A stretch of DNA of 64,000 nt from an uncultured Muribaculaceae bacterium (GCA_910587075.1 CAJUKE010000011.1:5869-69868); one strand, 5' to 3'. Numbered from the stretch's first letter, positions 51,317 to 60,058 are shown. The notes: generated from the sequence alone by a model not told the origin. Made by a program: numbers and translations.

Positions 51317-54300
51317 TCAGTCAAGCAAGGGGTCGTCACCTTCCGAACCCTCGGGGTAGTCGGGAAGCACTACGGGGGCCGGGGTCGGCTTTACCGCGGG
51401 GATTGGCGCAACCTCAGGGATTACCGCGGGTGTTGGGGCGGGCTTCGCTACAGGCGCGGGCGACTCGGGCTTCGGCGCAGGCGCGGGCATGTCAGTGGGT
51501 ACGGGTGCCGCGGGTGCGGGCACTGGCTCGGCCTCAGGCTGAGGTTCAGGTGCGGGTTCAACCTCGGGTTGGAGTTCAGGCTCAGGCGTTGACTCCGCCT
51601 CGGGTTCGGGTTGGGGTTCCGGCTCCGCAGCGGGTTCTTCGGGCTGCGCTGAGGGCTGTTCTTCGGGCTGCTCCGAGGGGAGGGGCGACGGCTCGTAGAG
51701 GTCGGGAGGGAGAACGCGCTGCTCGGTGTCGGAGTAGGTTTTGTCGCGCATATATTCGAAATACTCGTCGAAGGAGCCGCCGGAGCGCAGCAGGGCGTCG
51801 AAGTTGGCCTGGGAGATGATTACGGGTCGCACCTCGGGGGGGAGCTTGAAGTTGCGGTTGTCGTTGAGCACCGATATATAGTGGTTCATCTCGCGGATGT
51901 TCGCGAAGCCTTTGATAATCAGCAGCCCGAGCCGACCGAAATTCATCTGTTCGAGGTCGAAGTCGCGCACGGCGAACGAGGTGAAGTTGTGGCGCGCTAT
52001 ATCGTAAAGCAGGGCGTTGGGCGAAATCACGTCGGTCGGATAGAGGAGCACCAACAGCTGGGGTGCCTCGGCATTGACCTCGAACCGGGGCACGGAGTCG
52101 GTGGCCGAAGCCGCCGAGTCGGCGCTCAGGCGCGTTTCCCACACCATGCCGCGCATATTCCTGGCGCCCTGGCGCAGGTCGCGCCCCTGGGCGAGACCTT
52201 TGAGGTAGGCCGAGGCGTAGGGGGTGAGGTCGGTGTCGGGGTAGCGCTCCAGCATCTCGCGGAGGGTGGTCTTGAACCCTTCCTGGTTCTTGTCGGAGAC
52301 GCATGCCAGGGCTTCGAGGAACATGAATTTGGGCATCAGCTTGCTCAGGGGGTAGTCGGTCGACACCGTGCGGTATACGGCGTGCACCTCGCGGTTGCGG
52401 TTGTCGAGATACGCCTCCAGGGCCTGGTCGTAGAGCTGCTTCTCGGCGGCCTCCATCCGGCGCAGCGAGCCGATGTAGTCGGGGTCTCGCATAGCCATCC
52501 CATACTTCGTGTCGGGGAATTCGGCGAGTATCAGCTGTCGGTAGCGCTCGGCGCTGGCGGTGTCGCCGGCGCGGGTGTACATCAGGTAGAGGTTATAATA
52601 TGTGTCGAGGCGGTATATGTTGTCGGGGTAACGGGTCATTAGGGTCTCGAACTCCCCCTCGGCGGCGGGGAAGTCCTCCATCTTGTCCTTCAGGATCACA
52701 CCCATATTGTAGAGACCCTCCTGTATGATGTCGTTGGCGGTGAGCCGTTCCTCGTCGGTTTTCGGAATCTGCTTGAGGTAGTATTCCGGGTAGTGGGGGT
52801 CGTCGGCCTGCTTGGCCTTCTCGGCATCCTCCGGCTCGGCGGCGCCATTCTCCCCCCCGGCGGTCTCCTCGCCGTTCTCCTCCTTACCCTCCTCGGCATC
52901 GGCGGAGGCGGAGTCGAAGTCGTTGAAGTCGAAGGTCGATTTATTGCGGCGGCGCCAGTTGTCCTCCAGCTTGCGGTTGCCCCATCGGCGCTGGAACTCG
53001 GTTTTGCCGGCGTTCTTGGTCATAGTGTTGTAGAAGTACCATGAGTCGTCGCCGGTGTTCATAGTGAAGTTCTGGGTGTTGGTGCTCTGGAGCTCGTTGC
53101 CCTGGTTCTTTGCCAGGAATTCCTCGCGGGCGGCGGCCTCGGCCTCCTCCTTCTCCTTCTTCTTCAGCTCGTCGATGATTTTGTTGACCACGGCGAGCTG
53201 CTGCTCGGGGGTCATGGCCGAGAGGCGCAGCAGGGAGTCCTGGAGCTCGACGTTCTGCGAGTACACGGCCAGCTCGTCGAGCACGTCGCTGCGGCGCTTC
53301 AACACCCTATAGTCGGGGTAGGTGTCGGGAATCAGCGGCATGGCCTCGGAGTAGCAGGGCTGGGCCTTGGAGTACTGGCGCAGTCCGTAGTAGAGCCCTC
53401 CGAGGGTGAGCTGGGCGAGCGCCTTGTCGATGCCCGAGCGGGTCGACTTCTCGACGGCCAGCTCGTAGTTCTCGATGGCCTTCAGCGTGTCGGCCCTCGA
53501 CAGGTAGAGGTTGCCTATGGCGTAGTATATCTGGTCGAGGTACTCCTTGTTGCGGTCGTAGCGGGTCATGCGGCGGAGCGCCTTCACCTCGGGTGCGATG
53601 TCGGCCCCGGAAAACACCTCGCTCTGCTTGATGCGCGCGTTGAATTTCGTGCGGTAGGTGGCCGCGCCGCTGCTTCCGGCTTTTTTGAAAGCCTCGTAGG
53701 CGGCTGTTTTGTCGCCCACCAGGGCATAGAGCTGCCCCAAGAGGAAGTTCAGCCTCACTTTCTGCTGCCGCCCGGCCATCTTGGCGGCCTCGGCCACGCG
53801 GGGTATCGCTTTCTGATAGTCGCCCGAATGGATGAGGAAGTCGGCCCACGCCAGGGCGTTGAGCTCTCGGAGTTTTTTGGAGGTGAGCTGGTCCTCCTTT
53901 ACGCGGGTAAGGATGGTCTCGGCCTCAAAGAGCCAGCCGAGCGCGGCGTAGGAGCGCGCCTCCCAGAGCTTGGCCTCGGTTACGGTCTCGGGGAGCCACA
54001 CGAAGTGCTTCGATATGTAGAAAAAAGTGGATGCGGCTCCGAGGAAGTCGCCGTTGAGAAACTGCGAGCGCCCCATCATGAGCCACGAGTTGTGGAGAAA
54101 CGGATTATACTCGTCGCGCTTCATCCAGGCCTTGTATTTGGGGTCGTTCCCCTTCCCGGCCTGTTTTTTGGGCTTCTTCTTTATGGAGCGGAGCTGGATG
54201 GCCTTCTGCGCCTTCTCGATCGAGCGGTCGAAGTTGCCCGAGGGCTGGGGCGCTTTCTCGTCGGCCTTTGCGTTGGCGGGGTGCACCGGCAGCAGACGCG

Positions 54301-54520
54301 AGTAGTCGTCCTCGTAGGTGAGCTCCATCTCCTCAAGGGTCTCCTTGAAGTGCTTGTCGCCGTTGTAATGTATATTGTAGCGGGTGATGAACTCCTGATA
54401 CTTGCGGGTGGCGGCGTTGTTGCGCTTGTTGGAACACGACGAAAGCGCTCCGGCTGCCGCGACGAGCAGGAGGAGCAACAAGGGCCATACGCGGCGGAGT
54501 TTGCGGAAGTGTCCCATCAC
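51317..54520 (-). CDS. porW: PorW/SprE-like T9SS TPR lipoprotein
   Basis: A 1067-aa lipoprotein (LSSC, Cys29) with many TPR-type helices. The start of the mature protein (TRKYQEFITRYNIHYNGDKH with KETLEEMELTYEDDYSRLLPV next) matches the PorW/SprE type, the T9SS lipoprotein that links the trans-envelope motor to the outer-membrane ring. TPR arrays at about 150-440 and 590-800 (YNMGVILKDKM, YYNLYLMYTRAGD) flank an acidic low-complexity segment (about 525-575). Residues about 810-930 resemble a conserved C-terminal domain, and the last ~135 residues are Pro-Glu and Pro-Ala repeats. The symbol is an inference from family resemblance; a general TPR protein is the alternative. Confidence 0.75.
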   Translation of the reverse strand: MMGHFRKLRRVWPLLLLLLVAAAGALSSCSNKRNNAATRKYQEFITRYNIHYNGDKHFKETLEEMELTYEDDYSRLLPVHPANAKADEKAPQPSGNFDRSIEKAQKAIQLRSIKKKPKKQAGKGNDPKYKAWMKRDEYNPFLHNSWLMMGRSQFLNGDFLGAASTFFYISKHFVWLPETVTEAKLWEARSYAALGWLFEAETILTRVKEDQLTSKKLRELNALAWADFLIHSGDYQKAIPRVAEAAKMAGRQQKVRLNFLLGQLYALVGDKTAAYEAFKKAGSSGAATYRTKFNARIKQSEVFSGADIAPEVKALRRMTRYDRNKEYLDQIYYAIGNLYLSRADTLKAIENYELAVEKSTRSGIDKALAQLTLGGLYYGLRQYSKAQPCYSEAMPLIPDTYPDYRVLKRRSDVLDELAVYSQNVELQDSLLRLSAMTPEQQLAVVNKIIDELKKKEKEEAEAAAREEFLAKNQGNELQSTNTQNFTMNTGDDSWYFYNTMTKNAGKTEFQRRWGNRKLEDNWRRRNKSTFDFNDFDSASADAEEGKEENGEETAGGENGAAEPEDAEKAKQADDPHYPEYYLKQIPKTDEERLTANDIIQEGLYNMGVILKDKMEDFPAAEGEFETLMTRYPDNIYRLDTYYNLYLMYTRAGDTASAERYRQLILAEFPDTKYGMAMRDPDYIGSLRRMEAAEKQLYDQALEAYLDNRNREVHAVYRTVSTDYPLSKLMPKFMFLEALACVSDKNQEGFKTTLREMLERYPDTDLTPYASAYLKGLAQGRDLRQGARNMRGMVWETRLSADSAASATDSVPRFEVNAEAPQLLVLLYPTDVISPNALLYDIARHNFTSFAVRDFDLEQMNFGRLGLLIIKGFANIREMNHYISVLNDNRNFKLPPEVRPVIISQANFDALLRSGGSFDEYFEYMRDKTYSDTEQRVLPPDLYEPSPLPSEQPEEQPSAQPEEPAAEPEPQPEPEAESTPEPELQPEVEPAPEPQPEAEPVPAPAAPVPTDMPAPAPKPESPAPVAKPAPTPAVIPEVAPIPAVKPTPAPVVLPDYPEGSEGDDPLLD

Positions 54521-54546
54521 CTATATATAACGCCCCCGCCGCGGGT

Positions 54547-55119
54547 TTATTGCCCCAGGGCGCCGACCCCGGCTCCCGGGCGCATCAGTCGGTACAGCTC
54601 AGCCTCCGAGGGGAGCCGCTCGGCAAACGAAGCCTCGATGCGCGAGTCGACACCTATTATATATACGCGCGGGATGAGGGACGAGGCGAAAAGGCGGTAA
54701 ACCCGGTCGTCGCCCGCGGCCGAATATGGGAGCGTGAGCCCGTTCGCACGCCAGTAGGCCGCCACCGACTCCGCGCCTTCGCCGCGCGAAACGCATATGA
54801 CCTCCGGCACGCCGCCGACTGAGGCGTCGCCATCGGACGACAGGCGGTCGGCCACGCACTGTATCTCGGGGAGCTCGCGGCGGCAGTCCTCGCACCCCGT
54901 GTTGAAGAACACCAGCATCACGCGCCTCCCGGCGAAGTCGGCGCTCGACAGCACCGAACCGTCGGACATCGCGAGCTCGAACCGCGGGCAACGGTCGCCG
55001 ACGCCGAGCGACGGCTCCGACGCGGGGTCGTCGTTGACGCACCCCGCCAACAGGGCGGCTACGAACAGCCACAGGAGCGCCCAGACGGGCTTCGACCCTA
55101 CAGAGTATGAATAACACAT
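54547..55119 (-). CDS. TlpA-like thioredoxin-fold lipoprotein
   Basis: A 190-aa protein with a lipobox signal (AALLAGC, Cys27) and a TlpA/ResA-like thioredoxin domain: GDRCPRFELAMSDGSVLSSADFAGRRVMLVFFNTGC leads to the CxxC motif Cys76-Glu-Asp-Cys79 (key residues FFNTGCEDCRREL). The cis-Pro site is SSLIPRVYIIG. CEDC is an unusual active-site pair for TlpA (more often CxPC), but the two cysteines are intact. It probably acts in periplasmic thiol redox. It lies 26 bases upstream of the PorW-like gene on the same strand. Confidence 0.82.
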   Translation of the reverse strand: MCYSYSVGSKPVWALLWLFVAALLAGCVNDDPASEPSLGVGDRCPRFELAMSDGSVLSSADFAGRRVMLVFFNTGCEDCRRELPEIQCVADRLSSDGDASVGGVPEVICVSRGEGAESVAAYWRANGLTLPYSAAGDDRVYRLFASSLIPRVYIIGVDSRIEASFAERLPSEAELYRLMRPGAGVGALGQ

Positions 55120-55409
55120 GTTAATAATATTCTCGCGGCAGATTGAAATTTTACAATTTCGAGAGGCCAGCCCGGTTTAACGCAAAAAGGGATAATTTTA
55201 ACCCATATTTACCAAAAACAGGCATCCGCCTCGCGAAGCGGGAAAGCGTCCGGAGAGCGATCCCATACGCGAAGTTAACCATCGCCGCCGAGTAAAGCAA
55301 ACCGCCCCGCCCGCGAAACTCGAATAATACGGAAAAACGCCCCCAGAAGCCCCTGAGAGGGGGAATATTCATTCTGTATACGTTAAAATTGCGTTAAAAT
55401 TCGTTAAAT

Positions 55410-55419
55410 GGGGGGGGGG
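55410..55419. repeat. Homopolymer G10 tract
   Basis: Ten consecutive G, 16 bases upstream of the -33 element of the small-RNA-like unit and preceded by CGTTAAA direct repeats. Such tracts slip easily in replication and in sequencing. Confidence 0.85.
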
Positions 55420-55435
55420 TAAAAGGCGCCATCGC

Positions 55436-55466
55436 TTGCACAGTTCGAAAATAATGAGTTCCTTTG
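55436..55466 (+). promoter_or_regulatory. Promoter of the small-RNA-like unit
   Basis: TTG (55436-55438), 20 bases, then TTCCTTTG (55459-55466), one base from the TAnnTTTG consensus at ideal spacing. Confidence 0.65.
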
Positions 55467-55472
55467 CATGTG

Positions 55473-55542
55473 TGTTTTTCATAGTATTAGATTAAGATAA
55501 AGGTTTAAAGGAAATGGATCGTCGTGAGACGCTCCATTTTTT
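55473..55542 (+). ncRNA. Candidate small RNA of about 70 nt
   Basis: A short transcription unit with its own promoter (55436-55466) and a rho-independent terminator. The body starts TTTTTCATAGTATTAGATTA, a leader-like segment I have the impression recurs in Bacteroidales genomes. It ends in the stem GGATCGTC-GTGA-GACGCTCC (one mismatch) with T6 (55512-55542). No start codon with a plausible frame follows before the next promoter 200 bases on. It could be an independent sRNA or an attenuated leader whose gene has been lost. Confidence 0.55.
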
Positions 55543-55648
55543 CGTTTATTTCACCATTATCCTTACACTTTCTCAAACACTACACCCCCGCGCCTTCCAC
55601 CACGCGCCCAGCTCCACTCCACCACCCGCTTCCGCGAAGCCACCGGGC

Positions 55649-55674
55649 GGAGCGAACGCTAGCGAGCGGCCTCC
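55649..55674. repeat. Short GC-rich intergenic repeat, copy 2
   Basis: GGAGCGAACGCTAGCGAGCG then GCCTCC; 22 of 26 positions match the copy at 14827-14852. It contains the palindrome CGCTAGCG. Confidence 0.5.
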
Positions 55675-55749
55675 ACTGCCCCTGCCGCCGCGCCGAGTGC
55701 GGAACCGCCTCAAAAACCTCAAAAACAGAGGCGAAAGTGAGCGAAACAC

Positions 55750-55780
55750 TTGCGGGAACCGGGGAAAATTCGTAACTTTG
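55750..55780 (+). promoter_or_regulatory. rpsF operon promoter
   Basis: TTG (55750-55752), 20 bases, TAACTTTG (55773-55780): a perfect Bacteroidetes promoter. The leader to rpsF is about 65 bases. Confidence 0.8.
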
Positions 55781-55851
55781 CGGGCGTTTTGAGGCCGCTT
55801 TGGCCGCAAACGCCCAAATAACACTAAGTTACATAACTTTCAGTTAACAAA

Positions 55852-56232
55852 ATGAACCACTACGAAACCGTTTTCATTTTAACTCCCGTTTTGTCTGAAG
55901 CTCAGATGAAGGAAGCGGTAGAAAAGTTCACCAAAGTGCTGACCGACAACGGCGCCACCATCGTGAACGAGGAACTGTGGGGCCTGCGCAAGCTCGCTTA
56001 CCCCATCGAGAAAAAGTCGACCGGCTTCTACACCCTGGTAGAATTCGACGGCGAGCCCACCATCGTCAAGAAAATCGAAACTGCTTTCCGCCGCGACGAG
56101 CGCGTAATCCGTTTCCTGGTTTTCCGCAACGACAAGTACGCCGCTGAATACGCCGCCAAGCGCCGCTCGCTCCGCGCCAACAAGCCCCAGGAAGCAGCCG
56201 CTCCCGCCGAGGCCGAAGCCAAGGAGGCTTAA
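55852..56232 (+). CDS. rpsF: 30S ribosomal protein S6
   Basis: S6 binds the central domain of 16S rRNA with S18. The 126-aa protein starts MNHYETVFILTPVLSE and has the conserved WGLRKLAYPIEKKSTGFYTLVEF (about 43-65; key residues LAYPI) and RDERVIRFLV. An Ala/Glu-rich tail (about 108-126) extends past the fold. First gene of the S6-S18-L9 operon, with rpsR 30 bases downstream. Confidence 0.98.
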   Translation: MNHYETVFILTPVLSEAQMKEAVEKFTKVLTDNGATIVNEELWGLRKLAYPIEKKSTGFYTLVEFDGEPTIVKKIETAFRRDERVIRFLVFRNDKYAAEYAAKRRSLRANKPQEAAAPAEAEAKEA

Positions 56233-56262
56233 CCCAGTTTCTAACCCGTTCACTTTAAGAAA

Positions 56263-56532
56263 ATGGCACAGACACAGTCAGAAATCCGTTACCTCACCCC
56301 CCTGTCGGTTGACGTAAAGAAGAAAAAATACTGCCGCTTCAAACGCAGCGGTATCAAATACATCGATTACAAGGATCCCGAGTTCCTCAAGAAGTTCCTC
56401 AACGAGCAGGGCAAAATCCTCCCCCGCCGCATCACCGGCACCTCGCTGAAGTTCCAGCGCCGCGTGGCCCAGGCCGTTAAGCGCGCGCGCCACCTGGCCC
56501 TCCTGCCCTTCGTAACCGACCTTATGAAATAA
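56263..56532 (+). CDS. rpsR: 30S ribosomal protein S18
   Basis: An 89-aa S18 with the typical core KKKYCRFKRSGIKYIDYKD, FLNEQGKILPRRITGTSLKF and QRRVAQAVKRARHLALLPF. It pairs with S6 on the small-subunit platform. Middle gene of the operon; rplI follows after 49 bases. Confidence 0.98.
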   Translation: MAQTQSEIRYLTPLSVDVKKKKYCRFKRSGIKYIDYKDPEFLKKFLNEQGKILPRRITGTSLKFQRRVAQAVKRARHLALLPFVTDLMK

Positions 56533-56581
56533 GGCGCGGCCGCCAATCTTAAGCCACCCACTACTTTAAGACTTTGAGAAA

Positions 56582-57025
56582 ATGAAAATCATACTGAAAG
56601 AAAACATCCACGGCCTCGGCTACAAGGACGACGTGGTTGAAGTAAAGGACGGTTACGGTCGCAACTACCTCATCCCCCAGGGGAAAGCCGTTATCGCGAA
56701 CGCATCCTCCCTCAAGCAGCTCCAGGAAGTACAGCGCCAGCGCGCCCACAAGCTCGCCGAGCTCAAGGCAGCCGCTGAGGCTACCGCCGCTTCCCTGGCC
56801 GACGTAGAACTCACCATCGGCGCCAAGGCTTCGGCCACCGGCACCATCTTCGGCTCCGTGAACAACATCCAGATCGCCGAAGCACTCGAAAAGCTCGGCC
56901 ACGAGATCGACCGCAAGGCTATCGAACTCAAGGAAGCTGTCAAGGAACTGGGCAAGTACACCGCCAAAATCAACCTCCACAAAGAGGTTTCGGTGGAAAT
57001 CCCCTTCGAGGTTGTCGCCGAATAA
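56582..57025 (+). CDS. rplI: 50S ribosomal protein L9
   Basis: A 147-aa L9. The N-terminal rRNA-binding domain starts MKIILKENIHGLGYKDDVVE and contains VKDGYGRNYLIPQGKAVIA. A connecting helix (about 45-75) leads to the C-terminal domain (EALEKLGHEIDRKAIEL). Last gene of the S6-S18-L9 operon and followed by a terminator. Confidence 0.98.
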   Translation: MKIILKENIHGLGYKDDVVEVKDGYGRNYLIPQGKAVIANASSLKQLQEVQRQRAHKLAELKAAAEATAASLADVELTIGAKASATGTIFGSVNNIQIAEALEKLGHEIDRKAIELKEAVKELGKYTAKINLHKEVSVEIPFEVVAE

Positions 57026-57120
57026 GGCGCGACCCCGCACGAAAAGACTCCAAAATACCCCAACGTCCCTCCCATTCTTTACCCCACCCGCGGGAGGGAC
57101 ACCCCAATCCCAAATTGGTG

Positions 57121-57157
57121 ACAGGCGACTCGCGTGAGCAAGGCGCCTGTTTTTTTA
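57121..57157 (+). terminator. Terminator of the rpsF-rpsR-rplI operon
   Basis: ACAGGCG (57121-57127) pairs with CGCCTGT (57144-57150), with CTC/GAG pairing inside the loop, then a run of seven T. Confidence 0.85.
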
Positions 57158-57246
57158 TACCCCTACCGACACGGCGCAAAAAAGAGTCTGTTAGAAAAGA
57201 ACAGACTCTCGCTTATAAACTGTTTAAAATGTCGTTTATGGCGGCT

Positions 57247-58029
57247 TCAGTCGGCAACGGCGTGGAAGAGGAGCGTGCCGGGCTTCTCTCCCGGTCCGAC
57301 GCCGACAAATCCGTCACCCTCCACGGCATGCAGACCTTCGACCGAGCCGATACCCTCACGGACGATTTGTCGCAGAAGGCGCCCGCGGAGCGTTTTCAGC
57401 CGCCCGGCGTTGGGGGTGCGCTCGGCACCTCCGGGAAGCAGTTCGCGGAAATCGGCCTTCCACACCCCGGCGACCGCGGCCACGCGGCGCCAGTCAACGC
57501 ACATTGAGGCATCGCCGGGGAGCAGGTCCAGCACCTCGGTGTGGCCGCCGCGGCGCAAATCTGCCAGTAGCGCGTCGGTAACCATCCTGCGCCAATAGGA
57601 GGCGAACGCGCCGCCGTCGGGCGCGAGCCGGGTAGTGAAGTCAAAACGGTACGGTTTCACGAAATCGCCAGGACGCAGCCATCCGTAGAGCGACGATATG
57701 ACGCGCGTGTTTTCATCAAGCCGCCCCCTCGCGTCAGCCGCAAGCGCCTTGTAATCGAGCGCCTTGAACACCACGCCGGTGAATGCCTCTATGGCGCGGG
57801 AGCCACGCCCCTTGCAGGGAAAATCATAAATCATCGAGTGGAGACCGCGGGCAAGCGCCGCGCTGATTTTCACATCGCGGGCAAGTTCATCGACCGAAGC
57901 GCCGCGCAACGACTCCATAATGGCGTCAGCCTCCGCCCCGTACAGCGGGGCGTGAAGGGCGTATTCACCTTCGGGCACCGCGCCGTCGCACGGGCCCATT
58001 GTTTTCGACTCGGCTATCAGCGCAAGCAT
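57247..58029 (-). CDS. yaaA: YaaA-family peroxide stress protein
   Basis: A 260-aa YaaA/DUF328 protein. YaaA lowers free iron and protects DNA under hydrogen peroxide stress; the fold binds DNA. Family marks: MLALIAESKTM at the start, AIEAFTGVVFKALDY, VISSLYGWLRPGDFVKPYRFDF (about 120-141; key residues LYGWLRP and PYR), and the closing RLLRQIVREG region. The start at MLALIAESKTM is chosen because homologues begin there (MLILISPAKT-like); an upstream ATG would add 25 residues reaching toward parB. It is 55 bases after parB on the same strand. Confidence 0.88.
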   Translation of the reverse strand: MLALIAESKTMGPCDGAVPEGEYALHAPLYGAEADAIMESLRGASVDELARDVKISAALARGLHSMIYDFPCKGRGSRAIEAFTGVVFKALDYKALAADARGRLDENTRVISSLYGWLRPGDFVKPYRFDFTTRLAPDGGAFASYWRRMVTDALLADLRRGGHTEVLDLLPGDASMCVDWRRVAAVAGVWKADFRELLPGGAERTPNAGRLKTLRGRLLRQIVREGIGSVEGLHAVEGDGFVGVGPGEKPGTLLFHAVAD

Positions 58030-58084
58030 ACTGGCGGGTATTTTCCCACAGTAAGGCTGCGGCACACCGTCAGGCACCGGCCAT

Positions 58085-58972
58085 TCATTTGGGAAGGGAG
58101 TCAAAGAGGGTGATCAGGCGTGCGAGATCCTCCTCGTTGGCGAACTGGAACGTGATGCGCCCCTTGCCGGAGCGGTCGCAGGAGAAGCGCACGGGGGTCT
58201 GGAACGCCGAGGAGAGGTGCTTTTTCAGCAGGTCGAAATCGTGGCTCGACGGCGCCGCGGGGCGCTTCGCGGCGCCATCCTTGGCAGCGGGAGCCTCCCC
58301 GGCGGCCTCCTTGGCCAACTCCTCGACGCGGCGCACCGAGAGCCCCTCGGCGAGAATCTGCTTGTAGATGCGCAACTGAGCGTGAGGGTCGTCGATAGCC
58401 AGCAGGGCGCGGGCGTGACCCATGTCAATGCGGCGGTCGCGGAGCCCGAGCTGCACCTCGGCGGGGAGGCGCAGCAGGCGCAGGAAGTTGGCTATGGTGG
58501 CGCGTTTTTTGCCGACGCGCTCCCCGAGCCGCTCCTGGGTGAGCGAATACTGCTCGATAAGCTTTTTGAACGTCAGGGCGATTTCAATCGCGTTGAGATC
58601 CTCGCGCTGGATGTTCTCGATGAGCGCCATCTCCGTAAGCTCGCTGTCGGAAGCCTGGCGTATGTAGGCGGGCACCGACGAGAGCCCGGCACGCAGGGCG
58701 GCGCGGTAACGCCGCTCTCCGGCGATAATCTGGTAGGAGTCGGGACCCGTTTTGCGCAGCGACAGGGGCTGGATTATGCCCAGCTCGCGTATCGAAGCGG
58801 CGAGCTCGTCAAGCGCCTCCTCGTCGAAGGTCGTGCGGGGCTGGTCGGGGTTGGGCGAAATCTGCTCCAGAAGGATGTCGTTGATGGCCGACGCGCCGCG
58901 CGCGGGGGTGTCGTCCATCGAAATCAGCGAGTCAAGGCCGCGGCCGAGCGCGCTTCTGTGGTTTACTGCCAT
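58085..58972 (-). CDS. parB: ParB chromosome-partitioning protein
   Basis: A 295-aa ParB/Spo0J CTPase clamp that loads at parS and organises the origin region. N-terminal LGRGLDSLI (ParA-contact), PNPDQPRTTFDEEALDELAASI, the CTP-binding GERRYRAALRAGL, and ENIQREDLNAIEIA; the central HTH with TQERLGERVGKKRATIANFLRLL; and a C-terminal dimer domain after an Ala/Lys linker. It lies 13 bases after parA. No 16-bp parS sequence was noticed in the window. Confidence 0.97.
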   Translation of the reverse strand: MAVNHRSALGRGLDSLISMDDTPARGASAINDILLEQISPNPDQPRTTFDEEALDELAASIRELGIIQPLSLRKTGPDSYQIIAGERRYRAALRAGLSSVPAYIRQASDSELTEMALIENIQREDLNAIEIALTFKKLIEQYSLTQERLGERVGKKRATIANFLRLLRLPAEVQLGLRDRRIDMGHARALLAIDDPHAQLRIYKQILAEGLSVRRVEELAKEAAGEAPAAKDGAAKRPAAPSSHDFDLLKKHLSSAFQTPVRFSCDRSGKGRITFQFANEEDLARLITLFDSLPK

Positions 58973-58985
58973 CGGTTATGGTGGG

Positions 58986-59765
58986 TTACTTGTGAGAGTG
59001 AGGTTTGTTCTTGGCTATAAGCTCCTTGGCGAGCATGGTGTGCGACGTGGCGCCGCGGCTCTCAGGGTCGTAGAGTATGGCGGGGAGCCCGTGCGACGGA
59101 GCCTCAGACAGACGGATGTTGCGGGGAATAACGGTGTTGAACACCATCTGCCCGAAATGGCTCTTCAGCTCCTCGAAAATCTGGTTGGCGAGGCGCAGGC
59201 GGGCGTCGTACATCGTCAGAAGGAACCCCTCGATTTCGAGCGATGGGTTGAGCTTCGACTTGATGATGCGGATCGTGTTGAGCAGCTTCGAAATCCCCTC
59301 CAGGGCGAAATATTCGGCCTGCACGGGGATGATCACCGAGTCGGCCGCCGTGAGGGCGTTCACAGTGATCAGGCCCAGCGAGGGGGAGCAGTCGATCAGC
59401 ACGAAGTCGTATTTGGGAGCCACGCTCTCAAGCAGGCGGCGGAGCACCTTTTCGCGGTCGGGCTTCTGGACCAGCTCAAGCTCAGCCCCGGCCAGGTCGA
59501 TGCGCGACCCCACGAGCTGGAGCCCGTCGACACAGGTATCGACCTGCGAGCCGTCCATCGGATAGTCATCGACCAGGCATTCGTAAATCGACGATTTCAT
59601 AGTCCGGGGGTCGATACCGTAGCCCGAAGTAGCGTTGGCCTGCGGGTCGGCGTCGATGATGAGCACCTTCTTACCCTCCAGCGCCAGAGAGGCGGCGAGA
59701 TTGATGGTGGTGGTGGTTTTCCCCACACCCCCTTTTTGATTGGCTATGGCTATTATCTTTCCCAT
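58986..59765 (-). CDS. parA: ParA chromosome-partitioning ATPase
   Basis: A 259-aa Soj/ParA Walker ATPase. Deviant Walker A KGGVGKTTTTINLAASLA at 11-28, DADPQANATSGYG, the switch II DCSPSLGLITVNAL, and the QAEYFALEGISKL segment. It lacks an N-terminal DNA-binding domain, so it is the chromosomal rather than the plasmid P1 type. First gene of parA-parB(-yaaA). Its promoter -7 element is at 59791-59798. Confidence 0.97.
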   Translation of the reverse strand: MGKIIAIANQKGGVGKTTTTINLAASLALEGKKVLIIDADPQANATSGYGIDPRTMKSSIYECLVDDYPMDGSQVDTCVDGLQLVGSRIDLAGAELELVQKPDREKVLRRLLESVAPKYDFVLIDCSPSLGLITVNALTAADSVIIPVQAEYFALEGISKLLNTIRIIKSKLNPSLEIEGFLLTMYDARLRLANQIFEELKSHFGQMVFNTVIPRNIRLSEAPSHGLPAILYDPESRGATSHTMLAKELIAKNKPHSHK

Positions 59766-59790
59766 ATCAGAGTCTAAAGGTTTGATACCG

Positions 59791-59798
59791 CAAAGTTA
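59791..59798 (-). promoter_or_regulatory. -7 element of parA
   Basis: On the minus strand TAACTTTG, a full match; predicted leader about 20 bases. 59799-59925 holds nothing else I recognise. Confidence 0.6.
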
Positions 59799-59926
59799 AC
59801 ACCTTAAACAATATAGCGCCCCGCGGCCGACGCCGTTTTAAACATTTTTGTTGATAAATACCCCCTATTGTTAATAACGCTTCAACCATCCGCCGGGGTT
59901 AACAAAAGTTAAAGCGCTCCGAAAAA

Positions 59927-59957
59927 TTGTCTAAACGGCCCGAAACCCCTACCTTTG
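59927..59957 (+). promoter_or_regulatory. tRNA-Pro promoter
   Basis: TTG (59927-59929), 20 bases, TACCTTTG (59950-59957), a perfect match to the Bacteroidetes pattern. Confidence 0.8.
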
Positions 59958-59985
59958 CACCTCGGTAAAATGCACCATCTGCCAT

Positions 59986-60058
59986 CGGGGTGTAGCACAG
60001 TTGGCAGCGCGCCACGTTCGGGACGTGGAGGTCGGAAGTTCGAGTCTTCTCACCCCGA
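59986..60058 (+). tRNA. tRNA-Pro(CGG)
   Basis: Acceptor CGGGGTG/CACCCCG, anticodon arm CCACG-TTCGGGA-CGTGG with anticodon CGG, T loop TTCGAGT, discriminator A, CCA not encoded. The anticodon loop is identical to that of E. coli tRNA-Pro(CGG). The D stem GCAC/GCGC contains one A-C mismatch. Confidence 0.93.

Larger units (their letters stand above)
55120..55851. other. Long intergenic region before rpsF
   Basis: About 730 bases without a convincing protein gene. It holds a G10 tract (55410-55419), a small-RNA-like unit (55436-55542), a GC-rich repeat (55649-55674) and the rpsF promoter (55750-55780). I see nothing clear in 55143-55380. Confidence 0.7.

Noticed and set aside
55151..55372. 73-aa open frame on the minus strand before the TlpA-like gene
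   Set aside because: No recognisable family, no promoter match, composition typical of chance frames in G+C-rich DNA. A real small gene cannot be excluded.
55514..55792. Overlapping small frames downstream of the small-RNA unit
   Set aside because: They start inside the terminator hairpin and run across the rpsF promoter; products are Pro/Arg-rich.
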